Below, one piece after another: positions 1 through 5,955 of a stretch of 23,501 nucleotides of DNA; the first letter of the stretch is position 1; the number at the start of each line of letters is the position of its first letter. The notes under the pieces are model-generated. The model worked only from the letters and a program-made list of their open reading frames with translations. It searched no databases and had not been told where the DNA came from. The stretch covers positions 1 to 23,501 of IMG/VR virus record IMGVR_UViG_3300045015_000004. One strand, 5' to 3'. The stretch comes from a virus. The position numbers and the translations under genes are program-made.

Positions 1-2
1 CC

Positions 3-179
3 ATAGTCATCTTTCCGTGGCCCTACGATTGCCCGGTTTACGACGTTCATGTGCATTACTCGCGCCATGAAGGGGAGATCGCGGAGGCTTTCGTTGACCT
101 GTTCAAGCACGGTTCAGTCAAGGCGTTGAAAGTAAGTGGCCCGGTAAGCCGTCGCCTACCGGGCCTAAACGCAAGCTAG
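3..179 (+). CDS. C-terminal end of an unrecognised protein (partial)
   Basis: An open frame enters from the left edge and runs 58 codons to a TAG stop. The visible part reads like real protein, with IVIFPWPYDCPVYDVHVHY followed by an acidic/amphipathic stretch (EGEIAEAFVDLFKHG). I do not recognise the family. It is on the plus strand and converges with the minus-strand early block, so it may be the end of a late or lysis-side operon. Its last 15 or so codons overlap a strong GC hairpin, which is common where a terminator is embedded in a gene end. The start lies outside the window. The frame is the only one of the three on this strand that is open across the stretch, but it is short, so confidence is moderate. 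Confidence 0.5.
   Translation: MVIFPWPYDCPVYDVHVHYSRHEGEIAEAFVDLFKHGSVKALKVSGPVSRRLPGLNAS
138..165. terminator. Strong hairpin at the convergent gene junction
   Basis: GGCCCGGTA (138-146) and TACCGGGCC (157-165) are a perfect 9-bp inverted repeat with a 10-nt loop. It lies between a plus-strand gene end and the end of the leftward operon, where a bidirectional terminator would be expected. No clear U-tract follows on either strand, so intrinsic termination is an inference. Confidence 0.45.
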
Positions 180-217
180 TCACTGCGTACCGTCTTACGT
201 GCTAGCTCAGACCTTAC

Positions 218-232
218 AACCCCGATGGGGTT
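218..232 (-). terminator. Small hairpin over the stop codon of the last leftward gene
   Basis: AACCCC (218-223) and GGGGTT (227-232) pair perfectly around a 3-nt loop and overlap the TAA stop (231-233) of the leftmost minus-strand gene. It may protect or end the leftward transcript together with the larger hairpin at 138-165. No U-tract follows it. Confidence 0.35.
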
Positions 233-458
233 ACTTGCCGACCATGACTTTCTTGTAGGTGGCATGGACGAACTTGCCGCCGTCCATGACCTCAAGGGCC
301 TCAGCCGCGTTGCGAGTACCGACGATCAGATTGATTCGATCCTTCGGGAACTCAATCGGCTGGCCGGATTCATCAAGGACCTGAAACACGACGAACACGG
401 GTTTCGGGCCAGCAGCACGACGAGTCGCCTTGGCTTTGTTTGGGGTAGCATCAGCCAT
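231..458 (-). CDS. Small conserved-looking phage protein, function unknown (75 aa)
   Basis: I chose the ATG giving MADATPNKAK because GGGAG lies 8 nt upstream. A GTG 11 codons further up has no such site. The N-terminus (residues 1-20) is basic and Ala/Lys/Arg-rich. It is followed by a beta-rich stretch (VFVVFQVLDESG) and a compact C-terminus ending KKVMVGK. No known domain is visible. It is the last gene of the leftward arm and has its own strong promoter just upstream (503-531), so it is probably expressed well and partly independently. It lies next to the putative single-strand DNA-binding gene, so a role in DNA metabolism is possible but unproven. Confidence 0.75.
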   Translation of the reverse strand: MADATPNKAKATRRAAGPKPVFVVFQVLDESGQPIEFPKDRINLIVGTRNAAEALEVMDGGKFVHATYKKVMVGK

Positions 459-502
459 CTGGTAGTCTCCCTTCTTGGGTTTGATGTTCACTTAACGTAG
501 TC

Positions 503-531
503 ACTATAATAGGAGGGGCGAGAACTGTCAA
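503..531 (-). promoter_or_regulatory. Leftward sigma70-type promoter
   Basis: Read on the minus strand, TTGACA (531-526) and TATAGT (508-503) are separated by 17 bp. That is a perfect -35 box and a -10 box matching at 5 of 6 positions. Transcription would start near 497 and leave a short leader before the 75-aa gene. This is the strongest promoter match in the left block. Confidence 0.75.
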
Positions 532-536
532 CAAGA

Positions 537-558
537 AAAGCAGCATGTGGACTGCTTT
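537..558 (-). terminator. Intrinsic terminator-like hairpin before the leftmost promoter
   Basis: AAAGCAG (537-543) and CTGCTTT (552-558) form a 7-bp stem with an 8-nt loop. Leftward, the stem is followed by TTTTCTTGTT, a U-rich tail that runs into the -35 box at 526-531. It would end transcripts arriving from the 140-aa gene just before the next promoter restarts transcription. Confidence 0.5.
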
Positions 559-585
559 CTCGCTAGCTGCCCTCGCCCCTACTAC

Positions 586-605
586 CCGTCCTTTTGTGAG
601 GACGG
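586..605 (-). terminator. GC hairpin downstream of the 140-aa gene
   Basis: CCGTCC (586-591) and GGACGG (600-605) pair around an 8-nt loop. The neighbouring stretch 612-640 contains further GC-rich self-complementary words (GAGGC/GCCTC and CCTCCC/GGGAGG). The whole 492-651 gap has no gene and appears to be a structured terminator/promoter spacer. Confidence 0.4.
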
Positions 606-651
606 TATGCCGAGGCTTTGGGGGCCTCCCTGGGAGGGGAAGGAGGAACGG

Positions 652-1074
652 CTAGGCCGCCCGCACCCTGGCAATCACGGCACGATTGACGCCTTCGTAG
701 AGTTCATGGGAAACCTCGACCGCTGCCTCTCGGCCTACCCACTCGGCAACGTCGATCTTCTTGCCGAGAGGAGCACCGATGGCTTCGATGAACCGACGAG
801 TGCCGAAGCGAGCGTTCGGTGTATCTTCGAGGCTCACACGACGGTACATGATGGTCGTCCCATCGGGATTGCCATCCTTGTAGTCAGCAGGATACTGATC
901 GCTGCTGACGAAGAACGCAACCTCAGCGTACTTGGTTCCCTTCTGCGACAACTTGACGTTCGCAGAACGGATTGAACCGCGATACTCACGCACGGGAAGC
1001 GGTTCGGGAGCTTGCTGGTTGTTCAGGTCGATGGAGAAGTTGATGATGGAAGGCATAGCGCTTTGGTCAGACAT
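652..1074 (-). CDS. Putative single-strand DNA-binding protein, DUF669-like (140 aa)
   Basis: The ATG is preceded by GGAG at 8-nt spacing. The protein has a beta-rich core beginning near residue 28 (VREYRGSIRSANVKLS, then KYAEVAFFVSSD) and a C-terminal block (FIEAIGAPLGKKIDVAEWVG, then VSHELYEGVNRAVIARV). The pattern of an aromatic-Gly strand, 'F.eaiG.plg..iD...wvGr', then 'YEGvnr' recalls DUF669-type phage proteins, many of which are SSB-like partners of Sak-type recombinases. That comparison is from memory, without a search. Encoding it in the same arm as a Sak4-like recombinase and a Cas4-like nuclease supports a role in recombination or replication. It has its own promoter candidate at 1111-1138. 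Confidence 0.6.
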   Translation of the reverse strand: MSDQSAMPSIINFSIDLNNQQAPEPLPVREYRGSIRSANVKLSQKGTKYAEVAFFVSSDQYPADYKDGNPDGTTIMYRRVSLEDTPNARFGTRRFIEAIGAPLGKKIDVAEWVGREAAVEVSHELYEGVNRAVIARVRAA

Positions 1075-1110
1075 TACTCAGTCTCCGTTGGTGTGTTGTT
1101 GAGGGGTTGG

Positions 1111-1138
1111 AGAGTATCATGGTCCTGGCAGATGTCAA
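1111..1138 (-). promoter_or_regulatory. Leftward sigma70-like promoter for the 140-aa gene
   Basis: On the minus strand TTGACA (1138-1133) is followed after 16 bp by TACTCT (1116-1111). The -35 is perfect, and the -10 matches at only 3 of 6 positions. It lies in the gap just upstream of the putative SSB gene. Confidence 0.5.
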
Positions 1139-1170
1139 TCCACTAGGGATTGGTGCTGCTTCTGGTTAGT

Positions 1171-1190
1171 CCACACTATATATAGTATGG
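1171..1190. repeat. 20-bp AT-centred near-palindrome
   Basis: CCACACTATATATAGTATGG is self-complementary except for one symmetric mismatch. It sits in the 143-bp gap between the 64-aa gene and the putative SSB gene, upstream of the promoter at 1111-1138. The size and position suit a dimeric DNA-binding protein. It could also act as an alternative AT-rich -10 region. Confidence 0.5.
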
Positions 1191-1217
1191 TCTACTCCTG
1201 CTTTTGTATCACAGGAA

Positions 1218-1412
1218 TTACTTGTTGGTGTCTTCGACGGATTCGCAGGCGCTACGGAACGCTGCCAATGCGCTCGCATGGGATTCACGAGCAGCGGACA
1301 ACTCCTGGGCGGCACGCTTGTCGGCACGTTCAGCAGCGACCAACCGCTTCTTAGCATCTGACACGATCTTGTGCATCAGTGCTAGGTCAACGGGAATTTC
1401 GTTCTTGGGCAT
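1218..1412 (-). CDS. Small helical protein, function unknown (64 aa)
   Basis: The ATG has GGAG 7 nt upstream, overlapping the end region of the next gene. From about residue 9 the protein is almost continuous amphipathic helix (ALMHKIVSDAKKRLVAAERA), with heptad-like Ala/Leu spacing, suggesting a short coiled coil. There are no catalytic motifs and no membrane segment. It follows the 58-aa gene by about 10 nt and so belongs to the same transcript. The function is unknown. Confidence 0.7.
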   Translation of the reverse strand: MPKNEIPVDLALMHKIVSDAKKRLVAAERADKRAAQELSAARESHASALAAFRSACESVEDTNK

Positions 1413-1422
1413 GGTGTTCTCC

Positions 1423-1599
1423 TTAGTAGGTTACAGTTTTGTAGTGCCAGTTGCATAGAGGCAGTTTGTGCCACTTGTCCTTACCATACATGCCCAGTCG
1501 GTCGTGGTGTACGAGTGTGATCCTTACGACCCAGTACTTGAGATCGAATCGGAACGTGTGCGCGTTAGTGGCCTTGTTGTGGATGTGTTCGTAGAACAT
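1423..1599 (-). CDS. Small His/Trp/Tyr-rich protein, function unknown (58 aa)
   Basis: The frame starts with ATG two bases after the TGA of the Sak4-like gene, with AAAGG about 7 nt upstream, so translation is probably coupled. The protein is short and rich in His, Trp and Tyr (MFYEHIHNKA at the start, KWHKLPLCNWHYKTVTY at the end). No family is recognised. A longer reading with an upstream start would overlap the recombinase gene heavily and lacks a ribosome site, so I prefer the short form. Confidence 0.6.
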   Translation of the reverse strand: MFYEHIHNKATNAHTFRFDLKYWVVRITLVHHDRLGMYGKDKWHKLPLCNWHYKTVTY

Positions 1600-1601
1600 G
1601 A

Positions 1602-2441
1602 TCAGCCTTTCGGTAACTCTATCTTCTTGCCACCATTGGCTAGCCAGCGCTGATGCCACTCAGCGATGCCGTCCCCTTTCCATGTGTGAACGTCGTACTT
1701 CCACACGAACTCAGGGTCCTTGTCGGTCCTGAACATTCTCGACTTCATTGGACGGAACAACCGACAGTTCCGTACCTGGATTCGTCTCTCTGTGCCTGTG
1801 TCTTCAACGTGCCACACTTCGGATAGGTTGATGGGCACTTGCTCAACGAGACTTGAGCCTAGCAAGATTGAGATGAACAGCGGGTTGCCTTCCTTGTCTC
1901 GTTCGAGCCTGTCCTCGTGGCAGATGAAGATGATGTGCTTGTTGGCTCGTCGCGTCTCGTGATTCAGGTTGCGGACCATCAAGCTCATCCACGTGTACTT
2001 CATCCCGTAGCCAGCGAATCCAGGGTCTTCGAGCGTAGAGCTACGTCCCTTGGCTGTTCCCTGTGCAACAGTGACACCATGCTTCAGTGCAGTCTCTCCG
2101 AATGTGGTGAGGCTGTCAACCACGATGGTATCGTACTGTGCCCACTTGCTTGTGATCTCGGGCGGCACCCTCTCCTTGAACTTGGTGACGATGTTCTCGT
2201 GTTCGCCACTTAGATCGAGCACGGTGATATCGTGATGGACTTCGTTCCTGCCGATGAGTGAGTTAGGTCCATCGGGATCGAAGTTGATCCATAGCTTCTT
2301 GCCTGGAGCAGTTGAAGCCAGAGTTGTCTTGAAGCTGCCAGCGCGTCCCCACAATATCAAGCTGATGCGCTTCAGTGCATCATCTGGTTGGCCTGACTTG
2401 ACATTACCCAGAGTGATGGTGGTCTCTTCTTCAGCAGCCAT
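1602..2441 (-). CDS. Sak4-like RecA-fold ATPase, single-strand annealing/recombination (279 aa)
   Basis: Phage Sak4-type (AAA_24/RecA-core) proteins bind single-stranded DNA and promote strand annealing during phage replication and recombination. Walker A is clear at residues 32-40 (GRAGSFKTT), and Walker B at 103-110 (YDTIVVDS) ends in the expected Asp. The next strand (residues 168-176) is hydrophobic and ends in ICHEDR, as in RecA-core sensors. The length is close to that of phage homologues. I chose the ATG giving MAAEEETT because GGAGG lies 9 nt upstream; a start six codons earlier lacks one. It overlaps the preceding 56-aa gene and follows the Cas4-like nuclease, a typical phage nuclease-annealase pairing. 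Confidence 0.85.
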   Translation of the reverse strand: MAAEEETTITLGNVKSGQPDDALKRISLILWGRAGSFKTTLASTAPGKKLWINFDPDGPNSLIGRNEVHHDITVLDLSGEHENIVTKFKERVPPEITSKWAQYDTIVVDSLTTFGETALKHGVTVAQGTAKGRSSTLEDPGFAGYGMKYTWMSLMVRNLNHETRRANKHIIFICHEDRLERDKEGNPLFISILLGSSLVEQVPINLSEVWHVEDTGTERRIQVRNCRLFRPMKSRMFRTDKDPEFVWKYDVHTWKGDGIAEWHQRWLANGGKKIELPKG

Positions 2442-2601
2442 GCTTGCGTTCCTCCACAATGACGAGTGCTGACATTACTTCTTCTGCGTACGCTAAGGTC
2501 TTTGTAATACAGACTACCTCGTACGAGTCATGGAACTTCCTAGTGACCATGTACAGGTCATCTCTGAACTTCAGTACAGCGAATATGATTCTCTCAGTCA
2601 T
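2431..2601 (-). CDS. Small overlapping protein between nuclease and recombinase (56 aa)
   Basis: A complete frame of 56 codons begins with ATG, with GGAG 8 nt upstream, and ends at TGA. It overlaps the end of the nuclease gene by 8 nt and the start of the recombinase gene by 11 nt. The protein begins MTERIIFAVLKFRDDLYMV and ends VIVEERKHGC. It looks like a compact alpha/beta fold, with no known motif. The good ribosome site, the stop/start overlaps on both sides and the otherwise uncovered gap of about 150 bp make it likely real. An accessory to the recombination pair is a guess from position only. Confidence 0.7.
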   Translation of the reverse strand: MTERIIFAVLKFRDDLYMVTRKFHDSYEVVCITKTLAYAEEVMSALVIVEERKHGC

Positions 2602-3679
2602 CGACAGGACTCCACTTGTCGTGTTCCATCTCTTCGATGATACGTGCTCGCTCGTCTATGTCCGAGCCACAGTAGGCGAGCAATGAGCATGGACGGAAGT
2701 AGCGGTTGCAACTGTGTGTGAATCGAGGCGCGTGAGTCACATCATTCACATGCTGCTCGAACAGTTCTACGGTGTGGACGAACCACACTGCCCAGTCGAT
2801 GTACTGGAACTGCGAGCGGTTGACGTCCTCGAAGCGTATCCCCTCGAACAGTGTCTTGCCGATAGGGATACGCATACCGACTACTCTGGCGTCGTCGCAC
2901 GATAGGTTGGTGAACGTGGCTCCAGCTAGACAGTAGCCTGTAATCTGGTGACTGAGTTGCCACTGGGCGAGCCAAGCGTCATCGAGCCTAGCACCTGTCT
3001 TGTTCTCATCGACCATCAAGCGATTGCCATTGAACACGAGGCCATCAAGCTTGCCCTGCAACCTGCGTCGCATGGTGTTGGGCTTGCTGTCTTCTTCGTA
3101 CTCGATAGTCACCATGATATCGAAGGCGATCTCGATGCCAACATCGGTGTTGACATCGCTCGGATCACGAATCCAGATTGGATACCTGTCTGGTTGGATG
3201 CGGTCGATGTACGCGATTAGCGCTTCTGCGACGTTCGTGACTGTTCGCTTCTTGTCGCTGTCGCTGTCGTAGAATCCGCACGAGTACAAGGCGTCCAACG
3301 CGAAGTTGATGATGTTCGTTCGCTCCAGTTGGTTCGCGTCGAGCGTCTTCATCATGCTGGCGAACCGTTCCTCACCGAACAGGCGCACACCATGACGCTT
3401 CGCTGCCTCGATCATAACGTCGCCGTGCTTCGGTGCGTCGTAGTGGAGCAGTTGGAACAGTCGGATGGCAGCGAATGACTCGTGAGCAGCTTCGCCAGCC
3501 TCCAACGCCATAGCCCGACCAGCATCAGGCATGACCTTGTGCTTGCCGTAGCGAATCAGGCCCCACGTTGGGCAGGTGTTGACTGCTGACAATGCTGTGT
3601 GGTCGTACGCCGGGACGTCCTTCTCGTCAGCAGCAGTTAGCGAAGTCTTCAGAGAGATGATCTTAATCTGCTTCTTCAC
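2594..3679 (-). CDS. Cas4/RecB-like PD-(D/E)XK nuclease with Fe-S-type cysteines (361 aa)
   Basis: The family (PDDEXK_1, Cas4/AddB-like) degrades DNA ends to expose single strands. Visible motifs are an N-terminal Cys36 in NTCPTWG, His66 in AGEAAHESF, Asp212 in GKLDGLV, Glu225-x-Lys227 in VDENKTG, and a Q-x3-Y at 245-249 (QITGY). Three C-terminal cysteines lie at 324, 331 and 337. Cys36 plus these three match the four-cysteine iron-sulfur cluster of Cas4/AddB nucleases. The start is GTG, chosen because GGGAGG lies about 8 nt upstream inside the preceding gene, which it overlaps by 17 nt. It stands directly before the Sak4-like gene, so end resection followed by annealing is the natural model. 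It is not part of a CRISPR locus here. Confidence 0.85.
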   Translation of the reverse strand: MKKQIKIISLKTSLTAADEKDVPAYDHTALSAVNTCPTWGLIRYGKHKVMPDAGRAMALEAGEAAHESFAAIRLFQLLHYDAPKHGDVMIEAAKRHGVRLFGEERFASMMKTLDANQLERTNIINFALDALYSCGFYDSDSDKKRTVTNVAEALIAYIDRIQPDRYPIWIRDPSDVNTDVGIEIAFDIMVTIEYEEDSKPNTMRRRLQGKLDGLVFNGNRLMVDENKTGARLDDAWLAQWQLSHQITGYCLAGATFTNLSCDDARVVGMRIPIGKTLFEGIRFEDVNRSQFQYIDWAVWFVHTVELFEQHVNDVTHAPRFTHSCNRYFRPCSLLAYCGSDIDERARIIEEMEHDKWSPVDD

Positions 3680-3902
3680 TTTTGACTCCTCCCTGCAAGC
3701 GTTGGATCGTCTTCTTCATGTTATCTCCTACCTTCATGAAGCTCGACAAGATGTTTGTCATCATGTCGAGCTGCTTCGCCATCTCCACTAGGTCGTGTCT
3801 CATCTCGGAGACATCTTCAGCGACAGCAGCGATCACGTACACCAACTCCGGATCGACGTTGCGTGTTTGTAAGCGCTCACGAACCTCACGGCCTCTCATC
3901 AT
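3663..3902 (-). CDS. Small coiled-coil-like protein, function unknown (79 aa)
   Basis: The ATG (first of two adjacent) has GAGG 9 nt upstream, which itself spans the stop of the preceding gene, so translation is coupled. Residues 15-65 are predicted by eye to be helical, with Met/Leu/Val at heptad-like spacing (DVSEMRHDLVEMAKQLDMM), and the C-terminus is charged. It overlaps the nuclease gene by 17 nt. No domain is recognised. A structural or partner role for the nuclease is possible but only positional. Confidence 0.7.
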   Translation of the reverse strand: MMRGREVRERLQTRNVDPELVYVIAAVAEDVSEMRHDLVEMAKQLDMMTNILSSFMKVGDNMKKTIQRLQGGVKSEEAD

Positions 3903-3906
3903 GGAG

Positions 3907-4203
3907 CTATTCCTCTATTGCCAAACGCAGGGCGCGGATTTTGTTGATCTTCTTCTCGATCTTCTCGATCTTCGTGTCCAACGATTTCATGTCGGTGTTG
4001 ATGGTTTGCAGCATCTTCTCTAGGTCGTCACGCTGATCGTCTTCAAGCTCAGCCTCACGAAGCGTTTCTGCCTCCTCGAAGGCGCGCAGGAGCTTGAGTC
4101 TCCTGTCTCGAATGACTTGCAACATCTCATCGAGTTGCTCATCGGTGAGTTGGTCGATGTCAGCACGATCAATCGGGTTGTCAGGAATGTTCGTCTCTGG
4201 CAT
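3907..4203 (-). CDS. Acidic coiled-coil protein, function unknown (98 aa)
   Basis: ATG with GAGG 8 nt upstream. After a proline-containing N-terminus (PETNIPDNPIDRADIDQLT), residues 22-95 form a long heptad-like charged helix, with repeated Leu/Ile every 3-4 residues (EKMLQTINTDMKSLDTKIEK). It is probably a homodimeric coiled coil. It ends 4 nt before the next gene's start and is part of the same transcript. No membrane segment or catalytic motif is seen. Confidence 0.75.
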   Translation of the reverse strand: MPETNIPDNPIDRADIDQLTDEQLDEMLQVIRDRRLKLLRAFEEAETLREAELEDDQRDDLEKMLQTINTDMKSLDTKIEKIEKKINKIRALRLAIEE

Positions 4204-4241
4204 GTTGTTATCCTCACTCAGCGCCGATTGCTTTGTCTCAC

Positions 4242-5435
4242 TTAGAAGTCTTTTCCAATCAACCGTGAGCCGAAGTTCAGGAGCTTGTCGAACAACAGGT
4301 TCTGCATCTGTCTTGAGCAGTCGGGCACACTATAGCGAAGGTGGATGAACTCCTCAACTAGCGCATGGACGAGCGTGCGCATACCTCTCTCGAAGCAATC
4401 GTAGCCCACATATATCGTCTCTCTGGCTGCCACGCCGAGCACGTCCTTGCCTAGCTTCTTCGCAATGTATATCTCGTAGGATCCAACATCGAATCCCATC
4501 TCTTTCGCGTACCCGATGGCGCGCTGAAGCATCTGCCTGTCCGCCTCACTCAACTCTGCTGGCTCAGGACTGATCGTCTTGTTCCTTCTCTTACGATAGA
4601 CGGTCAACGCTGTCCTGTTCACATCGAAGTGACGAACCTCAGACAGTTCCTCGATGCACTTGAGGAATGTCTCGGAGGCATTGTTGTGAACTGACTGCCA
4701 ATCGAAGTCCAGCGATCCCTCATGGAACTCAGCAGCGTTCGCGGTGAGTATCTTGCTTATCAGTTCCTTGTCATTGCTGCTGGCGATCAGGCTCGCTAGG
4801 TGCAGGCTGTTCAGGTAGACGCTATCGATGGTACGGTCCTCAGTCAGCTCACAGTCGAACTTGATGTTGTACTTGTACAGAGTCTGGCGATCACTCCTAC
4901 CAGCGCGGATGCCTCTGTAGTAGAAATGGCCTCGATCAGAGCCCTCGTGAATCTCGACCTCACTCGATGCGAGAATCGGCTTCGTCTCCAGAAAGATTTG
5001 GTTGGCTGTGCGATGAGTGCCGTCGATCTCTGGGCCGGAGACAACGATCAATGTCGTATCGCCATTGAACGGCACGAAGTCTTGATTCGCTTCGTACACC
5101 TTGCCGCCTTCGTCTATTACGTTGCAGCGTAGCTCTCTGTAGGCTTGCCACACTTCCCAATTCTTGCCTAGGTCGAGAGTGTAGCTCAGTCGCTCCTCAT
5201 TGACGTAGACGAACTCGAACTGCTGACCACGGAACATGGTCGATTCCTCTCTGAACTTGTACGTCATGCCACCTGAGTAGATCGTTATCGAGTGGCCTGT
5301 CCTCAGCAACACAGCGATTGCGTACTTCAATCCCGTTCCGAAGTAGCCGATGGGATTGTTATTCTCCTTGGCGTTGACTCCGAAGGCTTTGAAGGCGATT
5401 GGATCGATCACGCCATCGTTCTGGAATACGATCAT
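4242..5435 (-). CDS. GHKL (HSP90-like) ATPase-type protein with C-terminal metalloprotease-like motif (397 aa)
   Basis: The N-terminus contains a GHKL-type G box, IGYFGTGLK (residues 29-37), preceded by FGVNAKENNNP, as in HSP90/MutL/histidine kinase folds. The gene starts at or just before the first glycine motif (MIVFQNDGVID), with GGAG 9 nt upstream of the ATG and an in-frame stop two codons before it, so the usual N-box helix with its Asn is not encoded. Residues 350-380 carry HALVEEFIHLRYSVPD, in which His357, Glu361-Glu362 and His365 resemble a zincin helix, but the canonical first His of HExxH is Glu. The middle region is unassigned. The role is unknown; similar 'HSP90-like ATPase' proteins occur in other phages to my recollection. 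Confidence 0.7.
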   Translation of the reverse strand: MIVFQNDGVIDPIAFKAFGVNAKENNNPIGYFGTGLKYAIAVLLRTGHSITIYSGGMTYKFREESTMFRGQQFEFVYVNEERLSYTLDLGKNWEVWQAYRELRCNVIDEGGKVYEANQDFVPFNGDTTLIVVSGPEIDGTHRTANQIFLETKPILASSEVEIHEGSDRGHFYYRGIRAGRSDRQTLYKYNIKFDCELTEDRTIDSVYLNSLHLASLIASSNDKELISKILTANAAEFHEGSLDFDWQSVHNNASETFLKCIEELSEVRHFDVNRTALTVYRKRRNKTISPEPAELSEADRQMLQRAIGYAKEMGFDVGSYEIYIAKKLGKDVLGVAARETIYVGYDCFERGMRTLVHALVEEFIHLRYSVPDCSRQMQNLLFDKLLNFGSRLIGKDF

Positions 5436-5473
5436 GTTCTATCGCTCCACATGCTTTTCAGATTTGACACATT

Positions 5474-5490
5474 GGTAGAGTAGTTCTACC
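5474..5490 (-). other. Small hairpin upstream of the GHKL-like gene
   Basis: GGTAGA (5474-5479) and TCTACC (5485-5490) pair around a 5-nt loop. An overlapping alternative pairs GAGTAGT with ACTACTC a little to the right. The 67-bp gap has no gene. It may set processing or expression of the GHKL-like gene, but no promoter was recognised on the minus strand here. Confidence 0.3.
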
Positions 5491-5502
5491 GCAACAGCAC
5501 GA

Positions 5503-5955
5503 CTACTCGACAGCAGGGGCGACTATGTAATACAGATTACCCTTGCGTTCCTTCGTAGCCCGTTCGGTCGCCGTGTCGATTATCTCTTTCGAGACACCGA
5601 GACTAGCGAGGGCGACGATGAAGTCCTTCATCTTGACTTCTGGCGATGACTTGTTACGCTTCTTCTGAAAGCACAACAGTCCATCATCCTCAACCACGAC
5701 GGTCGTGTCAGGTGGAGGATCGATGTTGTCGGTTACTTCATCGATGGCTTTCTTCGCAGCATCCAGCCGCTTGTCAGCGAGCGATGATAGAGCCTGTGAC
5801 AGTAGCAACTCTGCCATTGCGTTGCGAACGTCATGTGCGTGAGAGGCTTTCTCGTTGGACATTCCAGCCGTGTCGGGGTCCGGCAGATTCAGCTTCAACG
5901 CACGGAACGCCTTCTCAGTTACTGACTGCTCCTTCATGATCTCAAGATGGTTCAT
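5503..5955 (-). CDS. Unrecognised early protein (150 aa)
   Basis: ATG with GGGAG 7 nt upstream, overlapping the end of the DUF932-like gene by 14 nt. The N-terminal half (residues 1-75) is helical and Ala/Leu-rich (MAELLLSQALSSLADKRLDAA). A proline-rich acidic linker follows (NIDPPPDTTVVVEDDG). The C-terminal part (about 105-150) again looks helical and ends YYIVAPAVE. There are no catalytic motifs, membrane segments or cysteine clusters. It lies between the DUF932-like and GHKL-like genes, and the function is unknown. Confidence 0.75.
   Translation of the reverse strand: MNHLEIMKEQSVTEKAFRALKLNLPDPDTAGMSNEKASHAHDVRNAMAELLLSQALSSLADKRLDAAKKAIDEVTDNIDPPPDTTVVVEDDGLLCFQKKRNKSSPEVKMKDFIVALASLGVSKEIIDTATERATKERKGNLYYIVAPAVE

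Noticed and set aside
2594-3679. Cas4-like gene as part of a CRISPR locus
   Set aside because: There is no repeat-spacer array and no cas1/cas2 in the window. Pairing with a Sak4-like gene points to phage recombination instead.
5463-5491. Plus-strand TTTGACA as a promoter
   Set aside because: No -10 box is present at suitable spacing and no plus-strand gene follows.
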